A stretch of 64,000 bases of DNA from Streptomyces sp. VRA16 Mangrove soil (lineage in GTDB: Bacteria > Actinomycetota > Actinomycetes > Streptomycetales > Streptomycetaceae): assembly GCF_017377775.1 (NCBI RefSeq), contig NZ_JAFVLN010000001.1, positions 1,240,001 to 1,304,000 of the forward strand, in the 5' to 3' direction. The notes below the pieces were generated by a model, which was given only the letters and a program-made list of their open reading frames with translations, was not told the DNA's origin and ran no database searches. Positions within the stretch are counted from its first letter, which is position 1. Every line of letters starts with the position of its first letter. A program made the position numbers and the translations under genes. Positions 44,899 to 52,737 of the stretch are shown here, in pieces.

Positions 44899-45367
44899 GT
44901 CCCCATCATCGCAGCAGCAGCCTGTCGGACCACGACCGTGGCCCAGGCGGTTCTCCTGACCGGCTCGGCCGATCACTCTGCGGCAGTCAATTGGACCAGC
45001 CCGTCGAGCAGCGCATGCACCAGCACCTCATGACGCTCCCGTTCCTCATCCCGTGAAGGACTGGACAGCACGATTCCCTTCGCCTCGCCCGAGGGCTGTC
45101 GGTCCCGCGCCGAGCAGTTCCCGCGTGCCGAGGATCGAGTCCCTCACGGCCACTCCTCGACCACTCAGGAACTGCCGCACACCGGCCATGCCCGAATCCG
45201 AGCCGGTTCCGGCTCACTCGTCGTGGTCCCTCGTGGTCCCTCGTGGTCCGTCGTGGAGCTCGGGCGGCCCCCGGCGCCTCTGTACGAGGTCGTCGTTTAG
45301 GCTTCACGGCGGCTCGTGGGGGCGGTGGGTTTGCGCGTGGCCACAGGACTTCAAGGAGAAGCGAGGA
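44899..45367. other. Gene-poor stretch with decayed coding traces
   Basis: About 470 bases between divergent genes. On the minus strand, two short frames look coding: a 47-residue frame from an ATG at 45189 (MAGVRQFLSGRGVAVRDSIL) and a tail ending at 44973 (RDEERERHEVLVHALLDGLV). They are in different frames, which suggests a frameshifted remnant. A 10-base tandem repeat lies at 45221-45260. Confidence 0.4.
45221..45260. repeat. 10-base tandem repeat (TCGTGGTCCC)
   Basis: Units TCGTGGTCCC, TCGTGGTCCC, TCGTGGTCCG and a diverged TCGTGGAGCT lie in tandem. The core CGTGGTCC is shared with the 8-base array at 9623-9690. Confidence 0.8.
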
Positions 45368-46033
45368 GTGCCGGTGATCTGCGTCGGAGGCATGATCGGG
45401 ATCGGTAAGACGAGTGTCGCCGAACTGATCGCCAAGGGACTGGGCGGTGACGTCTTCTACGAGAGCGTCGAGGACAACCCGATCCTGCCGTTGTTCTACA
45501 CGGCGAGCCCCGAGGAGATACAGGCCAAGCGTTACCCCTTCCTGCTCCAGCTGTACTTCCTGAAGACGCGGTTCGCATCCATCAAGGAGGCGTACAAGAA
45601 GGGCGACAGCGTCCTGGACCGCTCGATCTACGAGGACTGGTACTTCGCCAAGGTCAATCACGATCTGGGCCGCATCAGCTCCCTGGAGATGCAGGTGTAC
45701 GAGGGGCTCCTCGAGGAGATGATGCGCGAGATCGACGGCCTGCCGTACCGCAAGGCCCCGGATCTCATGGTCTACCTCAAGGCGGACTTCGAGACCGTGC
45801 TGCACCGGATCGGTCTGCGGGGCCGCGACTTCGAGCAGGACCCGAGCCTCGTCGACTACTACCGGACCCTGTGGTCGGGCTACGACGACTGGGTGCACCA
45901 GCACTACTCGGCCAGCGAGGTTCTCGTCATCGACATGAACAGCACTGATGTGGTGAACAACGCCGAGGACGCGGCCCGAGTGGTCGACAGGGTCAGGGGC
46001 GCCCTCGCGGAGAGCCGTCGCCCGGTGGCGTGA
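45368..46033 (+). CDS. Deoxynucleoside kinase (dNK family)
   Basis: The 221-residue protein starts at the GTG at 45368 after GAGGA. The P-loop is GGMIGIGKTS (about 7-16), the substrate/ERS-like motif is LDRSIYED (Asp84, Arg85, Ser86), and the LID region RGLRGRDFEQ follows near residue 155. The family phosphorylates deoxyribonucleosides with ATP for salvage. thyA and folA lie 1.7-3 kb away, so the area has a nucleotide theme. The length matches bacterial dAK/dGK-type enzymes. Which base is preferred cannot be read from sequence. Confidence 0.9.
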   Translation: MPVICVGGMIGIGKTSVAELIAKGLGGDVFYESVEDNPILPLFYTASPEEIQAKRYPFLLQLYFLKTRFASIKEAYKKGDSVLDRSIYEDWYFAKVNHDLGRISSLEMQVYEGLLEEMMREIDGLPYRKAPDLMVYLKADFETVLHRIGLRGRDFEQDPSLVDYYRTLWSGYDDWVHQHYSASEVLVIDMNSTDVVNNAEDAARVVDRVRGALAESRRPVA

Positions 46034-46088
46034 GCGGTGGTGCGGAGGCCTCGCCCGATAGATGACGGTGGAGGCTGGGCAGGGCTTC

Positions 46089-46112
46089 GATGCGGATGCG
46101 GATGCGGATGCG
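46089..46112. repeat. (GATGCG)4 hexanucleotide repeat
   Basis: Four exact GATGCG units lie between the kinase stop and the sirtuin start, followed by GAGG. Read as protein it would give Met-Arg repeats, but it is outside the likely genes. Confidence 0.8.
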
Positions 46113-46164
46113 GAGGAAGCGGCTGACCCGCCACGTGTCGCCTGCCGTGCGTAAGGTTGCTGGC

Positions 46165-47052
46165 ATGCGTACCCGTCCCACCTTGACCTGGGAACCGCCC
46201 GAGGACCTGCCGCCCGCCACGACCGATCTGCGGCCCGTCATCGATGCCGTCCGTGCGGGCGGCGTCGTCGTGTTGAGCGGGGCCGGCCTGTCCACCGAGT
46301 CGGGCATCCCGGACTACCGCGGGGAGCTGGGTTCGCTGCGCCGCGGGCACGTCCCGATGACGTACCAGGACTTCACCGGCAGTGGCGAGGCCCGGCAGCG
46401 TTACTGGGCGCGGAGCCAGCTGGGGTGGCGGGCCATGCTCCGCGCCGAGCCCAACGTCGGACACCGGGCCGTGGCCACGCTTGCCCAAGCCGGACTGGTC
46501 ACCAGCGTGATCACGCAGAACGTCGACGGGTTGCAGCAGGCCGCAGGTGTGCCCGATGTGATCGAGCTGCACGGCAGCCTGAGCCGGGTCGTCTGCCTGC
46601 ACTGTGGTGCGCTCTCCACTCGCGCGGAGCTCGACCGGCGGTTGCGCGAGGCCAACCCGGACTTCGAGGCCGCGGCGACGCGGTACCGCTCGGCGCTGGT
46701 CAATCCGGACGGTGACGTGGATCTGCCGGACGAGGCGGTCCGGGCTTTTGTGATCGTGCCGTGCACGGTGTGCGGGAGCGGGATCCTCAAGCCGGATGTC
46801 GTCTTCTTCGGCGAGAACGTGCCGGTCGACCGCGTCGAGATGTGCAGCAGCCGCGTGGCCGGCGCCAGCACGCTGCTCGTGCTCGGATCGTCCCTGACCG
46901 TCATGTCCGGGTTGCGTTTCGTACGCCAGGCCGCACAGGCGGGCACACCGGTCCTGATCGTCAACCAGGGTGTGACGCGTGGCGACCGATGGGCGGTGCG
47001 TGTCGAGCTGCCGCTGGGGGAGGCGCTGCGGGACGTATTGGCACAGGTGTAG
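46165..47052 (+). CDS. Sir2-family NAD-dependent protein deacylase
   Basis: The 295-residue sirtuin has SGAGLSTESGIPDYRG for NAD binding, TQNVDGL, the catalytic His136 in IELHG, and a zinc knuckle with Cys144, Cys147, Cys200 and Cys203 (VCLHC; PCTVC). VLGSSLTVMSGLRF completes the Rossmann part. It removes acyl groups from Lys using NAD+. I start at the ATG at 46165; an upstream ATG would include the hexanucleotide repeat. The spacing between the two Cys pairs is longer than usual, due to an inserted helical segment (REANPDFEAAATRYRSA). Confidence 0.92.
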   Translation: MRTRPTLTWEPPEDLPPATTDLRPVIDAVRAGGVVVLSGAGLSTESGIPDYRGELGSLRRGHVPMTYQDFTGSGEARQRYWARSQLGWRAMLRAEPNVGHRAVATLAQAGLVTSVITQNVDGLQQAAGVPDVIELHGSLSRVVCLHCGALSTRAELDRRLREANPDFEAAATRYRSALVNPDGDVDLPDEAVRAFVIVPCTVCGSGILKPDVVFFGENVPVDRVEMCSSRVAGASTLLVLGSSLTVMSGLRFVRQAAQAGTPVLIVNQGVTRGDRWAVRVELPLGEALRDVLAQV

Positions 47053-47115
47053 AGGCCCGTTCTGTCTCACCTGAGGGGCCTTGACGTCTCGGCGCGGGAG
47101 GGGCGGACGCGGCTG

Positions 47116-47157
47116 GCCGCGGGGACGCACCCAGGGAACCTGGTGCGTACCCGCGGC
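47116..47157. terminator. Hairpin terminator between sirtuin and folA
   Basis: GCCGCGGG (47116-47123) pairs with CCCGCGGC (47150-47157), and an inner stem CGCACC/GGTGCG extends it. It lies between convergent genes. Confidence 0.7.
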
Positions 47158-47202
47158 GTCGAGCACGCGAGGCGGACAGCCGTGGGCGGGCCGGTCCGGG
47201 GG

Positions 47203-47715
47203 TCAGGCCCGGGTGTGGAGGCGGATGCGGTAGCGCAGGCCGGTGGTGGAGGTCTGCCAGCCGTGGTCCTGGGTGATCTTCCATTCCGGGCCGGGCACGG
47301 GGGCGTGGGTGTCGCCGTCCACGCTGGTGTCGATCTCGGTGATGGAGAGGCTGGTGGCGTGCGGGAGGGCGGCGCGGTAGATCTCGCCGCCGCCGATGAC
47401 CCAGGCGGGCCCGGCCACGAAGGCCAGAGCCTCCGGGACGGATGCGGTGCGTTCGGCGCCGTCGGCGGTCCAGGCCCGGTCGCGGGTGAGGACGATGTTG
47501 CGGCGGCCGGGCAGGGGCCGGAAGCGGGTGGGCAGGGAGTCCCAGGTGCGGCGGCCCATGATGACAGGGTGGCCGAGAGTGGTCGCCTTGAAGTGGGCGA
47601 GGTCTTCGGGCAGGTGCCAGGGGATGGTGTTGCCGGCGCCGATGACGCCGTCGGAGGTCTGGGCCCAGATGAGACCGAGACCTGCCGTGCCGCTCATTCC
47701 GTCCATAGTGCTCAT
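47203..47715 (-). CDS. folA: Dihydrofolate reductase
   Basis: The 170-residue protein is a type [25 protein letters not shown] holds the N-terminal substrate and Met20-like loop, [12 protein letters not shown] the active-site acidic region, GRRTWDSLP and [12 protein letters not shown] the NADPH-binding motifs. It reduces dihydrofolate to tetrahydrofolate with NADPH. Its ATG overlaps the thyA stop (ATGA), so reduction of the dihydrofolate made by ThyA is coupled in one operon. An internal ATG at 47706 is also possible as start. Confidence 0.95.
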   Translation of the reverse strand: MSTMDGMSGTAGLGLIWAQTSDGVIGAGNTIPWHLPEDLAHFKATTLGHPVIMGRRTWDSLPTRFRPLPGRRNIVLTRDRAWTADGAERTASVPEALAFVAGPAWVIGGGEIYRAALPHATSLSITEIDTSVDGDTHAPVPGPEWKITQDHGWQTSTTGLRYRIRLHTRA

Positions 47716-48509
47716 ACGGCGACCGGGGCCTTGATCGCGGGGTGGTGCTGATAGCCGTGGATCTCGACGTCGGTGTAGGTGTAGTCGAAGATCGAGTCGG
47801 CTTTGTGGAGCTTGAGCTCGGGGAACGCGTAGGGGGTGCGGGTGAGTTGGGTGGTGACCTGGTCGAGGTGGTTGTCGTAGATGTGGCAGTCGCCGCCGGT
47901 CCAGATGAAGTCGCCGGGTTCGAGGCCGGTCTGCTGGGCGATCATGTGGGTGAGCAGGGCGTAGCTGGCGATGTTGAAGGGGACGCCGAGGAAGAGGTCG
48001 GCGCTGCGCTGGTAGAGCTGGCAGGAGAGGCGGCCGTCGGCGACGTAGAACTGGAAGAAGGCGTGGCAGGGGGCGAGGGCCATTTTGTCGAGTTCGGCGA
48101 CGTTCCAGGCCGAGACGATCATGCGGCGGGAGTCCGGGTCGTCGCGCAGGGTGTCGAGGACCTGGCTGATCTGGTCGATGTGCCGGCCGTCGGGGGTGGG
48201 CCAGGAGCGCCATTGGACGCCGTAGACGGGGCCGAGTTCGCCGTTGGTGTCGGCCCATTCGTCCCAGATGCTGACGCCGTGCTGCTGGAGCCAGCCGACG
48301 TTGGAGTCGCCGCGCAGGAACCAGAGCAGTTCGTAGACGATCGATTTGAGGTGGACCTTCTTGGTGGTGATCAGGGGGAAGCCCTGGGAGAGGTCGTAGC
48401 GCAGCTGGTGCCCGAAGATGCTTCGGGTGCCGGTGCCCGTGCGGTCGGCCTTGGCCGTTCCGGACGTGAGGACGTGCTTCAACAGGTCTTCGTACTGAGT
48501 GTTCACCAC
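47712..48509 (-). CDS. thyA: Thymidylate synthase
   Basis: The 265-residue ThyA matches the family length closely. It has RTGTGT at the phosphate-binding loop, the nucleophile Cys148 in [31 protein letters not shown] and the C-terminal PAIKAPVAV. It methylates dUMP to dTMP with methylene-tetrahydrofolate, giving dihydrofolate. It overlaps folA by four bases. Its start codon is at 48509, with the promoter in the 230-base gap upstream. Confidence 0.96.
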   Translation of the reverse strand: MVNTQYEDLLKHVLTSGTAKADRTGTGTRSIFGHQLRYDLSQGFPLITTKKVHLKSIVYELLWFLRGDSNVGWLQQHGVSIWDEWADTNGELGPVYGVQWRSWPTPDGRHIDQISQVLDTLRDDPDSRRMIVSAWNVAELDKMALAPCHAFFQFYVADGRLSCQLYQRSADLFLGVPFNIASYALLTHMIAQQTGLEPGDFIWTGGDCHIYDNHLDQVTTQLTRTPYAFPELKLHKADSIFDYTYTDVEIHGYQHHPAIKAPVAV

Positions 48510-48677
48510 GGTCCGAAAGCTTAATCGCCCGAGCGAGGTGTCTGGGCCAAGGGGCCAGGGAGCAGGGAGAGAGGGCCGTCGTCTCGCGTGTCGGCCTGGA
48601 CCTCATCGACGTCTCGGAGGCGCGCCCGAGCGCCGGCTTCGAGGCAGGTACTGCTCAGTGTCATGGGCAACCGGTCG

Positions 48678-48716
48678 ACCGCCGTCGCTACCGGCGTACT
48701 CGGTGGCGACGGTGGT
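48678..48716 (-). terminator. Hairpin terminator after XRE-cupin gene
   Basis: ACCGCCGTCGC (48678-48688) pairs with GCGACGGTGGT (48706-48716) with one G-U pair. It lies just after the stop of the upstream regulator gene on the minus strand. Confidence 0.6.
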
Positions 48717-48741
48717 GTCCGGGTTGACACCTGCGGTCGGT

Positions 48742-49314
48742 TCAGGTCTGGAGATGGTTGCGCTCGCCCTCGTGGTCGAGGATGACCAGGACCTCGGCGG
48801 GGCCGCGGTCGCTGCGGACGGCGTGCGGGGTCATGGTCGAGAACGAGGCGGCCTGGCCGGCCTCGACGCGGATGACGCGTTCGCCGAGATAGAGGACGAC
48901 GGTCCCGGACAGCACGGTGAACCAGTCCCTGCCGGGATGGACACCCATGTCGTCCGGCGTGACGCTGCCCGCCTGGTCGGTGATGCGCATCTTGGCGACG
49001 GTCAGCCCCTGGGGCCCGTCACCCCTGGTGAGGAGCCAGGTGGTCAGGCCGCGGGCCTCGTCGTGGGTGGGCCGGATGACAACGTCGGAGTCATCGGGGG
49101 ACTCCACGAGTTCGTCGAGCGACTTGCCCAGCGCCCCGGAGATGGCGGTGAGCTGGTCGAGGCTGATGCGGCGGTGCCCGGTCTCGATGCGGCTGAGCTG
49201 CGACGGGCTGATGCCCGCGCGCTCGGCAAGGTTGTCCAGCGACCAGCCGCGCGCCTTGCGCAGAGATCTGATCCGCATCCTGACGATGGCGTCCAAAGTC
49301 GATTCTTGCTCCAT
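48742..49314 (-). CDS. XRE-family regulator with cupin domain
   Basis: The 190-residue protein has an N-terminal helix-turn-helix (IRSLRKARGWSLDNLAERAG, then ISPSQLSRIETGHRRIS) and a C-terminal cupin (MGVHPGRDWFTVLSGTVVLY; VEAGQAASFSTMTPHAVRSD). Regulators of this type sense small molecules. I start it at the ATG at 49314. It is divergent from a methyltransferase gene 50 bases away and probably controls it. Confidence 0.88.
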   Translation of the reverse strand: MEQESTLDAIVRMRIRSLRKARGWSLDNLAERAGISPSQLSRIETGHRRISLDQLTAISGALGKSLDELVESPDDSDVVIRPTHDEARGLTTWLLTRGDGPQGLTVAKMRITDQAGSVTPDDMGVHPGRDWFTVLSGTVVLYLGERVIRVEAGQAASFSTMTPHAVRSDRGPAEVLVILDHEGERNHLQT

Positions 49315-49363
49315 CGGCAAGAGTCTATGACGGGCAAGCAATGGTCGCTTTACCGTCGGGGGT

Positions 49364-50218
49364 ATGAACACACACCACGACACTGTCGGTCATATCGGGC
49401 ATGAGCGGGCGGCGGGTTCCGACATCGCGATGGCGCAACTGCTCGAACTTGATGCTGAAGTCCTCGCTCCCTACCTCGCTGAGCTGACCGGCTGGCTCGC
49501 GGAACTCACGTCCTCCGGCCCGGCCCTGATTCTGGATCTGGGCAGTGGTCCCGGCACCGGCAGCTTCGCTCTGGCCCGCCAGTTCCCCTCGGCGCATGTG
49601 ACGGCGGTGGACCTTTCCCCGCAGATGCTGCACCGCCTGAACAAGCAGGCCGCCGTACACGGCGTCGCCGACCGGATCAGCACGGTCGAGGCAAACATAG
49701 ACGGGCCCTGGGACGAAATCGGTGAGAACGGGCCGTACGACCTGATCTGGGCCGCCTCGTTCCTGCACCACGTGACCGACCCCGCCCGCACTCTGGCCCA
49801 GGCCTTCGAGCAGCTGCGGCCGGGCGGGCTCCTGGCCGTCAGCGAGATGGACTTCTTCCCGCTCTGCCTGCCCGAGGACACAGGGGTCGGCCGGCCCGGC
49901 CTCGAGGCCCGCCTGCACGCCGTCACGAACACCCAACCGGACCATGAGTGGACCGACCAGCTCAAGAACGCCGGGTTCATCGTCGAGAAGCGGGCCTTCG
50001 AGATCCGTCTCGACCACGCCCAGGCGGGACCGTCCGTGAGCGCCTATGCCCAGGCCTTCTTGGCCAAGCTGCGCTCCCACGCCACCGACCTGCTCGAAGC
50101 GGATGACCTGGCGGCCTTGGACGTCCTGCTGGACGAAGCACAGCCGAACAGCGTCGCCCACCGTGACGATCTGCGCGTGCACACCACCCGCACCACCTGG
50201 ATCGCGCGCCGCCCCTGA
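49364..50218 (+). CDS. Class I SAM-dependent methyltransferase
   Basis: The 284-residue protein has motif I LILDLGSGPGTGSFALA (about 55-70), an acidic strand-2 end in VTAVDLSPQML, FDL-type motif II as YDLIWAASFLHHV, and LRPGGLLAVSEMDF after it. It belongs to the Methyltransf_11/25 group acting on small molecules. The ATG at 49364 lies 50 bases from the divergent XRE-cupin regulator. Substrate unknown. Confidence 0.87.
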   Translation: MNTHHDTVGHIGHERAAGSDIAMAQLLELDAEVLAPYLAELTGWLAELTSSGPALILDLGSGPGTGSFALARQFPSAHVTAVDLSPQMLHRLNKQAAVHGVADRISTVEANIDGPWDEIGENGPYDLIWAASFLHHVTDPARTLAQAFEQLRPGGLLAVSEMDFFPLCLPEDTGVGRPGLEARLHAVTNTQPDHEWTDQLKNAGFIVEKRAFEIRLDHAQAGPSVSAYAQAFLAKLRSHATDLLEADDLAALDVLLDEAQPNSVAHRDDLRVHTTRTTWIARRP

Positions 50219-50250
50219 TCCGTAGGGCGGGCCGCGCCAAAGCCCCGGCC

Positions 50251-50313
50251 ATGCTGGGCCTGGCTCAGCTGATGGTGGTCCTGGTCACCACCATCGTGAA
50301 CATCGCCCTGCCG
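50251..50313 (+). pseudogene. N-terminal fragment of an MFS (DHA2-type) exporter
   Basis: The frame MLGLAQLMVVLVTTIVNIAL followed by Pro matches the first helix of EmrB/QacA-type exporters, where LDTTIVNIALP is strongly conserved. Here the Asp is Val, and the frame soon runs into unrelated sequence and a stop at the end of the convergent hydrolase gene. Only the first helix survives. Confidence 0.55.
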
Positions 50314-50341
50314 GGCAGGCCGGACGCCTCAACCGCGCACG

Positions 50342-51106
50342 TCAGGCCGACGCGTTGACCGCTCGGCCGAGGTGACGGGCGAAGAAGCGGACCGCGCTGT
50401 CGACCTCGAACCGGGGCAGCTCCTTGTGCTTGCCCGAGTTCACATGCAGGGACTTCTCTGCCGAGGCGAAAGCGTCGAACAGCGCCAGGCCCTCCTCGCG
50501 GGAGATGTGCTCGTCGTCCCACTGCAGGTCGAACTCGATCGGGATGGTGATCTGCTCCGCGTAACCGGCCAGCACGTCGGGCCAGTGCTGGCCGAAGACC
50601 GCGGCCGTGATCCTGGGCTCGGCGGCCACGAACGGCACGCCGATCGCGGTACCCATGTTGATGCCCCAGAAGCCGACTGGACCGTCGGTTCCGATCTCCG
50701 GGAGCTGTTGGAGGGCGTCCAGCAGTGCGTGGTACTCCGGCACGGCGAGCTTGGCCAGGTGGTCGTTGTAGCGGACTACGATCGGGCTCTCCGGCTCGCC
50801 GGCCGCCCGGGCCGCGAACAGCGCGGCGACCTCCTGCTCGTCGTGCTCGGTGCGCGGCCGGTCGCCGTGACCGGGCGCGTCGAGGACCGCCACGTGGTAG
50901 CCGCAGCCGTGCACCAGGTGCCGGGCTCGGCCCGACATCGCGGGGTGCTTCTTGTGGTTGCCGCCCCCGTGGGCCTGGAGGACCAGCGGCGCACGGTCCC
51001 CGCCGGACTCGGGAGACCAGAGGACACCCGGGACGCCGTTGACGGTGAAGTCGCGCTCGACGATGCCGTGCGCGGTGGACTCGGCGGTGAAGAGGAAAGT
51101 GTTCAT
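50342..51106 (-). CDS. Alpha/beta hydrolase with nucleophile Ser replaced by Asn
   Basis: The 254-residue protein is a dienelactone-hydrolase-like alpha/beta hydrolase. LVLQAHGGGNHKKH carries the oxyanion region, VAVLDAPGHGDR the next strand, and the nucleophile elbow reads GFWGINMGTAIG. The usual GxSxG Ser is Asn150 (codon AAC at 50657-50659, one base from AGC). The likely acid (LQWDDEH) and His (SGKHKELP) are kept. The change should abolish normal Ser hydrolase activity, unless the protein has a new role. The ATG is at 51106. Confidence 0.85.
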   Translation of the reverse strand: MNTFLFTAESTAHGIVERDFTVNGVPGVLWSPESGGDRAPLVLQAHGGGNHKKHPAMSGRARHLVHGCGYHVAVLDAPGHGDRPRTEHDEQEVAALFAARAAGEPESPIVVRYNDHLAKLAVPEYHALLDALQQLPEIGTDGPVGFWGINMGTAIGVPFVAAEPRITAAVFGQHWPDVLAGYAEQITIPIEFDLQWDDEHISREEGLALFDAFASAEKSLHVNSGKHKELPRFEVDSAVRFFARHLGRAVNASA

Positions 51107-51542
51107 GGCAGTTGCCCTTCGAGAGTGCCTTGTGAAAGAGCGCTCCCGGCGAGATCTACGTCAACCGCCAGCCGTGACAGCAAGGGAGAGCACCCATGTA
51201 GGTACAGCGTTCATGGGTCTCACCTCCTTGGGCCGATGCCACGGTCAACTGAAGCTATCAGCCTGATCATCATCCCTTCAACGCTTTTCCCCGCCACGCC
51301 CCGCCACGCCACGACCACGCCGCGCGGCTTCTCGCCCTGCTCCACGACGGCGCCTTCCAGTCCGTCGGACTCGACGACGCCGAGGCCGCCCGCGAGACCC
51401 TCCGCCGCGCCGTCGACGAGGTGCCCGCCTCCCAGGCCACCTGACGACCGAAGGCGGCCGCTGCCGCCTCGACTCGTTCAAGGCAAGCCCTTGGAGTGCA
51501 CGGCGCCACGCCCTTCCAGGCGGCATCCGCAAGGGCGTGCGC
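51107..51542. other. Intergenic stretch with a gene remnant
   Basis: About 440 bases. The promoter of the hydrolase gene lies at the left. Further right, a helical coding-like frame ends at 51444 (see next entry). The rest shows no gene I can support. Confidence 0.4.
51292..51444 (+). pseudogene. C-terminal remnant of an unidentified helical protein
   Basis: The frame reads HDHAARLLALLHDGAFQSVG then LDDAEAARETLRRAVDEVPA and ends with TGA at 51442-51444. Codon use is like real genes, but no start or ribosome site precedes it. I do not recognise the family. It may be the tail of a gene removed by deletion. Confidence 0.35.
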
Positions 51543-52406
51543 CTACTCCAGCACCGCGCGGAAGGCACGCTCGCCGATGCCGAGCATCAGTGGGTTGTCA
51601 GCCGAGTGCGTCAGGAAGACCAGGGACAGGGCAAGCGCCCACCCGCGGGCCCGCTCCCACGTCGCGTCGTCCGCGCTGCCGTACGCCTGTCGAAAGGCAG
51701 CACGCTGCTCCGCCGTGAACAGCATCCAGGCCACGGACAAGTCGGCGGCAGGGTCACCGGACATGATGTCGCCGAAGTCGATCACGGCGCTGATCCGACC
51801 GCGGTCGACCAGGATGTTGGCCGGGTGCAGGTCCGCGCGCAGCCACACCGGCGGCCCGTCCCAATCCGGCATGGCGGAGGCCGTCTCCCAGACCTGCTGC
51901 GCGGTGGCACGGTCGGCCGGATCGACGTGCGCCAGTCCGCTCAGGACTCCCTCGGCACGTCCGGCCAGCGGAATCCCACGAAACGCGTTGACGGGTGCTT
52001 CCGAAGGGGCCGGTACATGCAGTGCGGCCAGGAAACCGCCGAGCGCCGCCGCGGCCGACCAGGGGTCGTCGGGCTCCGATCGCGCCGCGATCCGGCCAGG
52101 GAAGAACGGCACGACACTCCAGGACCACGGGTACTGGTCCGTCGGCTGCCCGACACGTACAGGCGCCGGCACAGGCAGCGGCAGGCGGTCGCTCAACTCC
52201 GGCAACCACCGTTGTTCGTGGGTGACGAGTTCGCCGGCCAGGGCACGCCGCGGCAACCGGACGAGGTACTCCTCGCCGAGCCGACACACAAGGTTGTCCC
52301 AGCCGTTGGCCAGCACCTCGACCGGCAGGCCCGCCAGGTCGGGGTGCTGCTCGTCGAGCAGACGGCGCACCAACTCGACTGAGACCGGAACCTCTGCAGC
52401 GGGCAT
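51543..52406 (-). CDS. Aminoglycoside phosphotransferase-family protein
   Basis: The protein has the APH fold. Catalytic loop WLRADLHPANILV (Asp192, Asn197, with RAD in place of HGD) and metal site AVIDFGDIMSGDPAADL (Asp210) are present. GWDNLVCRLGEEYLVRLPRR gives the N-lobe with the ATP-binding Lys/Arg region. I start it at the ATG at 52406 (MPAAEVPV). It is one of three phosphotransferase-like genes in this window. Resistance or metabolite phosphorylation are both possible. Confidence 0.84.
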   Translation of the reverse strand: MPAAEVPVSVELVRRLLDEQHPDLAGLPVEVLANGWDNLVCRLGEEYLVRLPRRALAGELVTHEQRWLPELSDRLPLPVPAPVRVGQPTDQYPWSWSVVPFFPGRIAARSEPDDPWSAAAALGGFLAALHVPAPSEAPVNAFRGIPLAGRAEGVLSGLAHVDPADRATAQQVWETASAMPDWDGPPVWLRADLHPANILVDRGRISAVIDFGDIMSGDPAADLSVAWMLFTAEQRAAFRQAYGSADDATWERARGWALALSLVFLTHSADNPLMLGIGERAFRAVLE

Positions 52407-52737
52407 TCGCCGAACTGTCACAGCGAGAACCCTACGAAGGAAGATTCCGGAGCGCGACCACGGCACATATGCGTGGCCTCGCGAATACCCCGGTACGGCC
52501 CATCGTCTGCTGGCCCGGACGGAGCTGACCCCGCGTCAGCCCCCTGAGCCGTGCCCGGTTCAGCGGGAGCGACACAGGGTGCACCGCCCGCTCACCCGGT
52601 ACGGCACCAAGACCCGGAAGCGGCCTTGGACCAGCGGCGCCCCCGCCTGCTGAGGGACGCGGAGTGGCCAGTGGCGCGATCTTGTTTGATAGATCAAACT
52701 GCTGACGGCCGGCGGGGGAGGGGGTCCCCTGCGTCCC
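52407..52737. other. Intergenic stretch with coding trace and palindrome
   Basis: About 330 bases between divergent genes. A plus-strand frame ending at 52653 looks coding over its last 60 codons (AWPREYPGTAHRLLARTELT) but has no start and I do not recognise it. A palindrome precedes the AraC gene. Confidence 0.35.
52684..52699. promoter_or_regulatory. Palindromic site upstream of the AraC gene
   Basis: GTTTGAT and ATCAAAC flank a two-base AG spacer, a perfect 7-base inverted repeat in an A/T-rich island 54 bases before the AraC ATG. A dimeric repressor or the AraC protein itself could bind it. Confidence 0.45.

Noticed and set aside
46090..46164. N-terminal extension of the sirtuin with Met-Arg repeats
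   Set aside because: It is the translation of a hexanucleotide repeat; the ATG at 46165 gives a normal sirtuin N-terminus.
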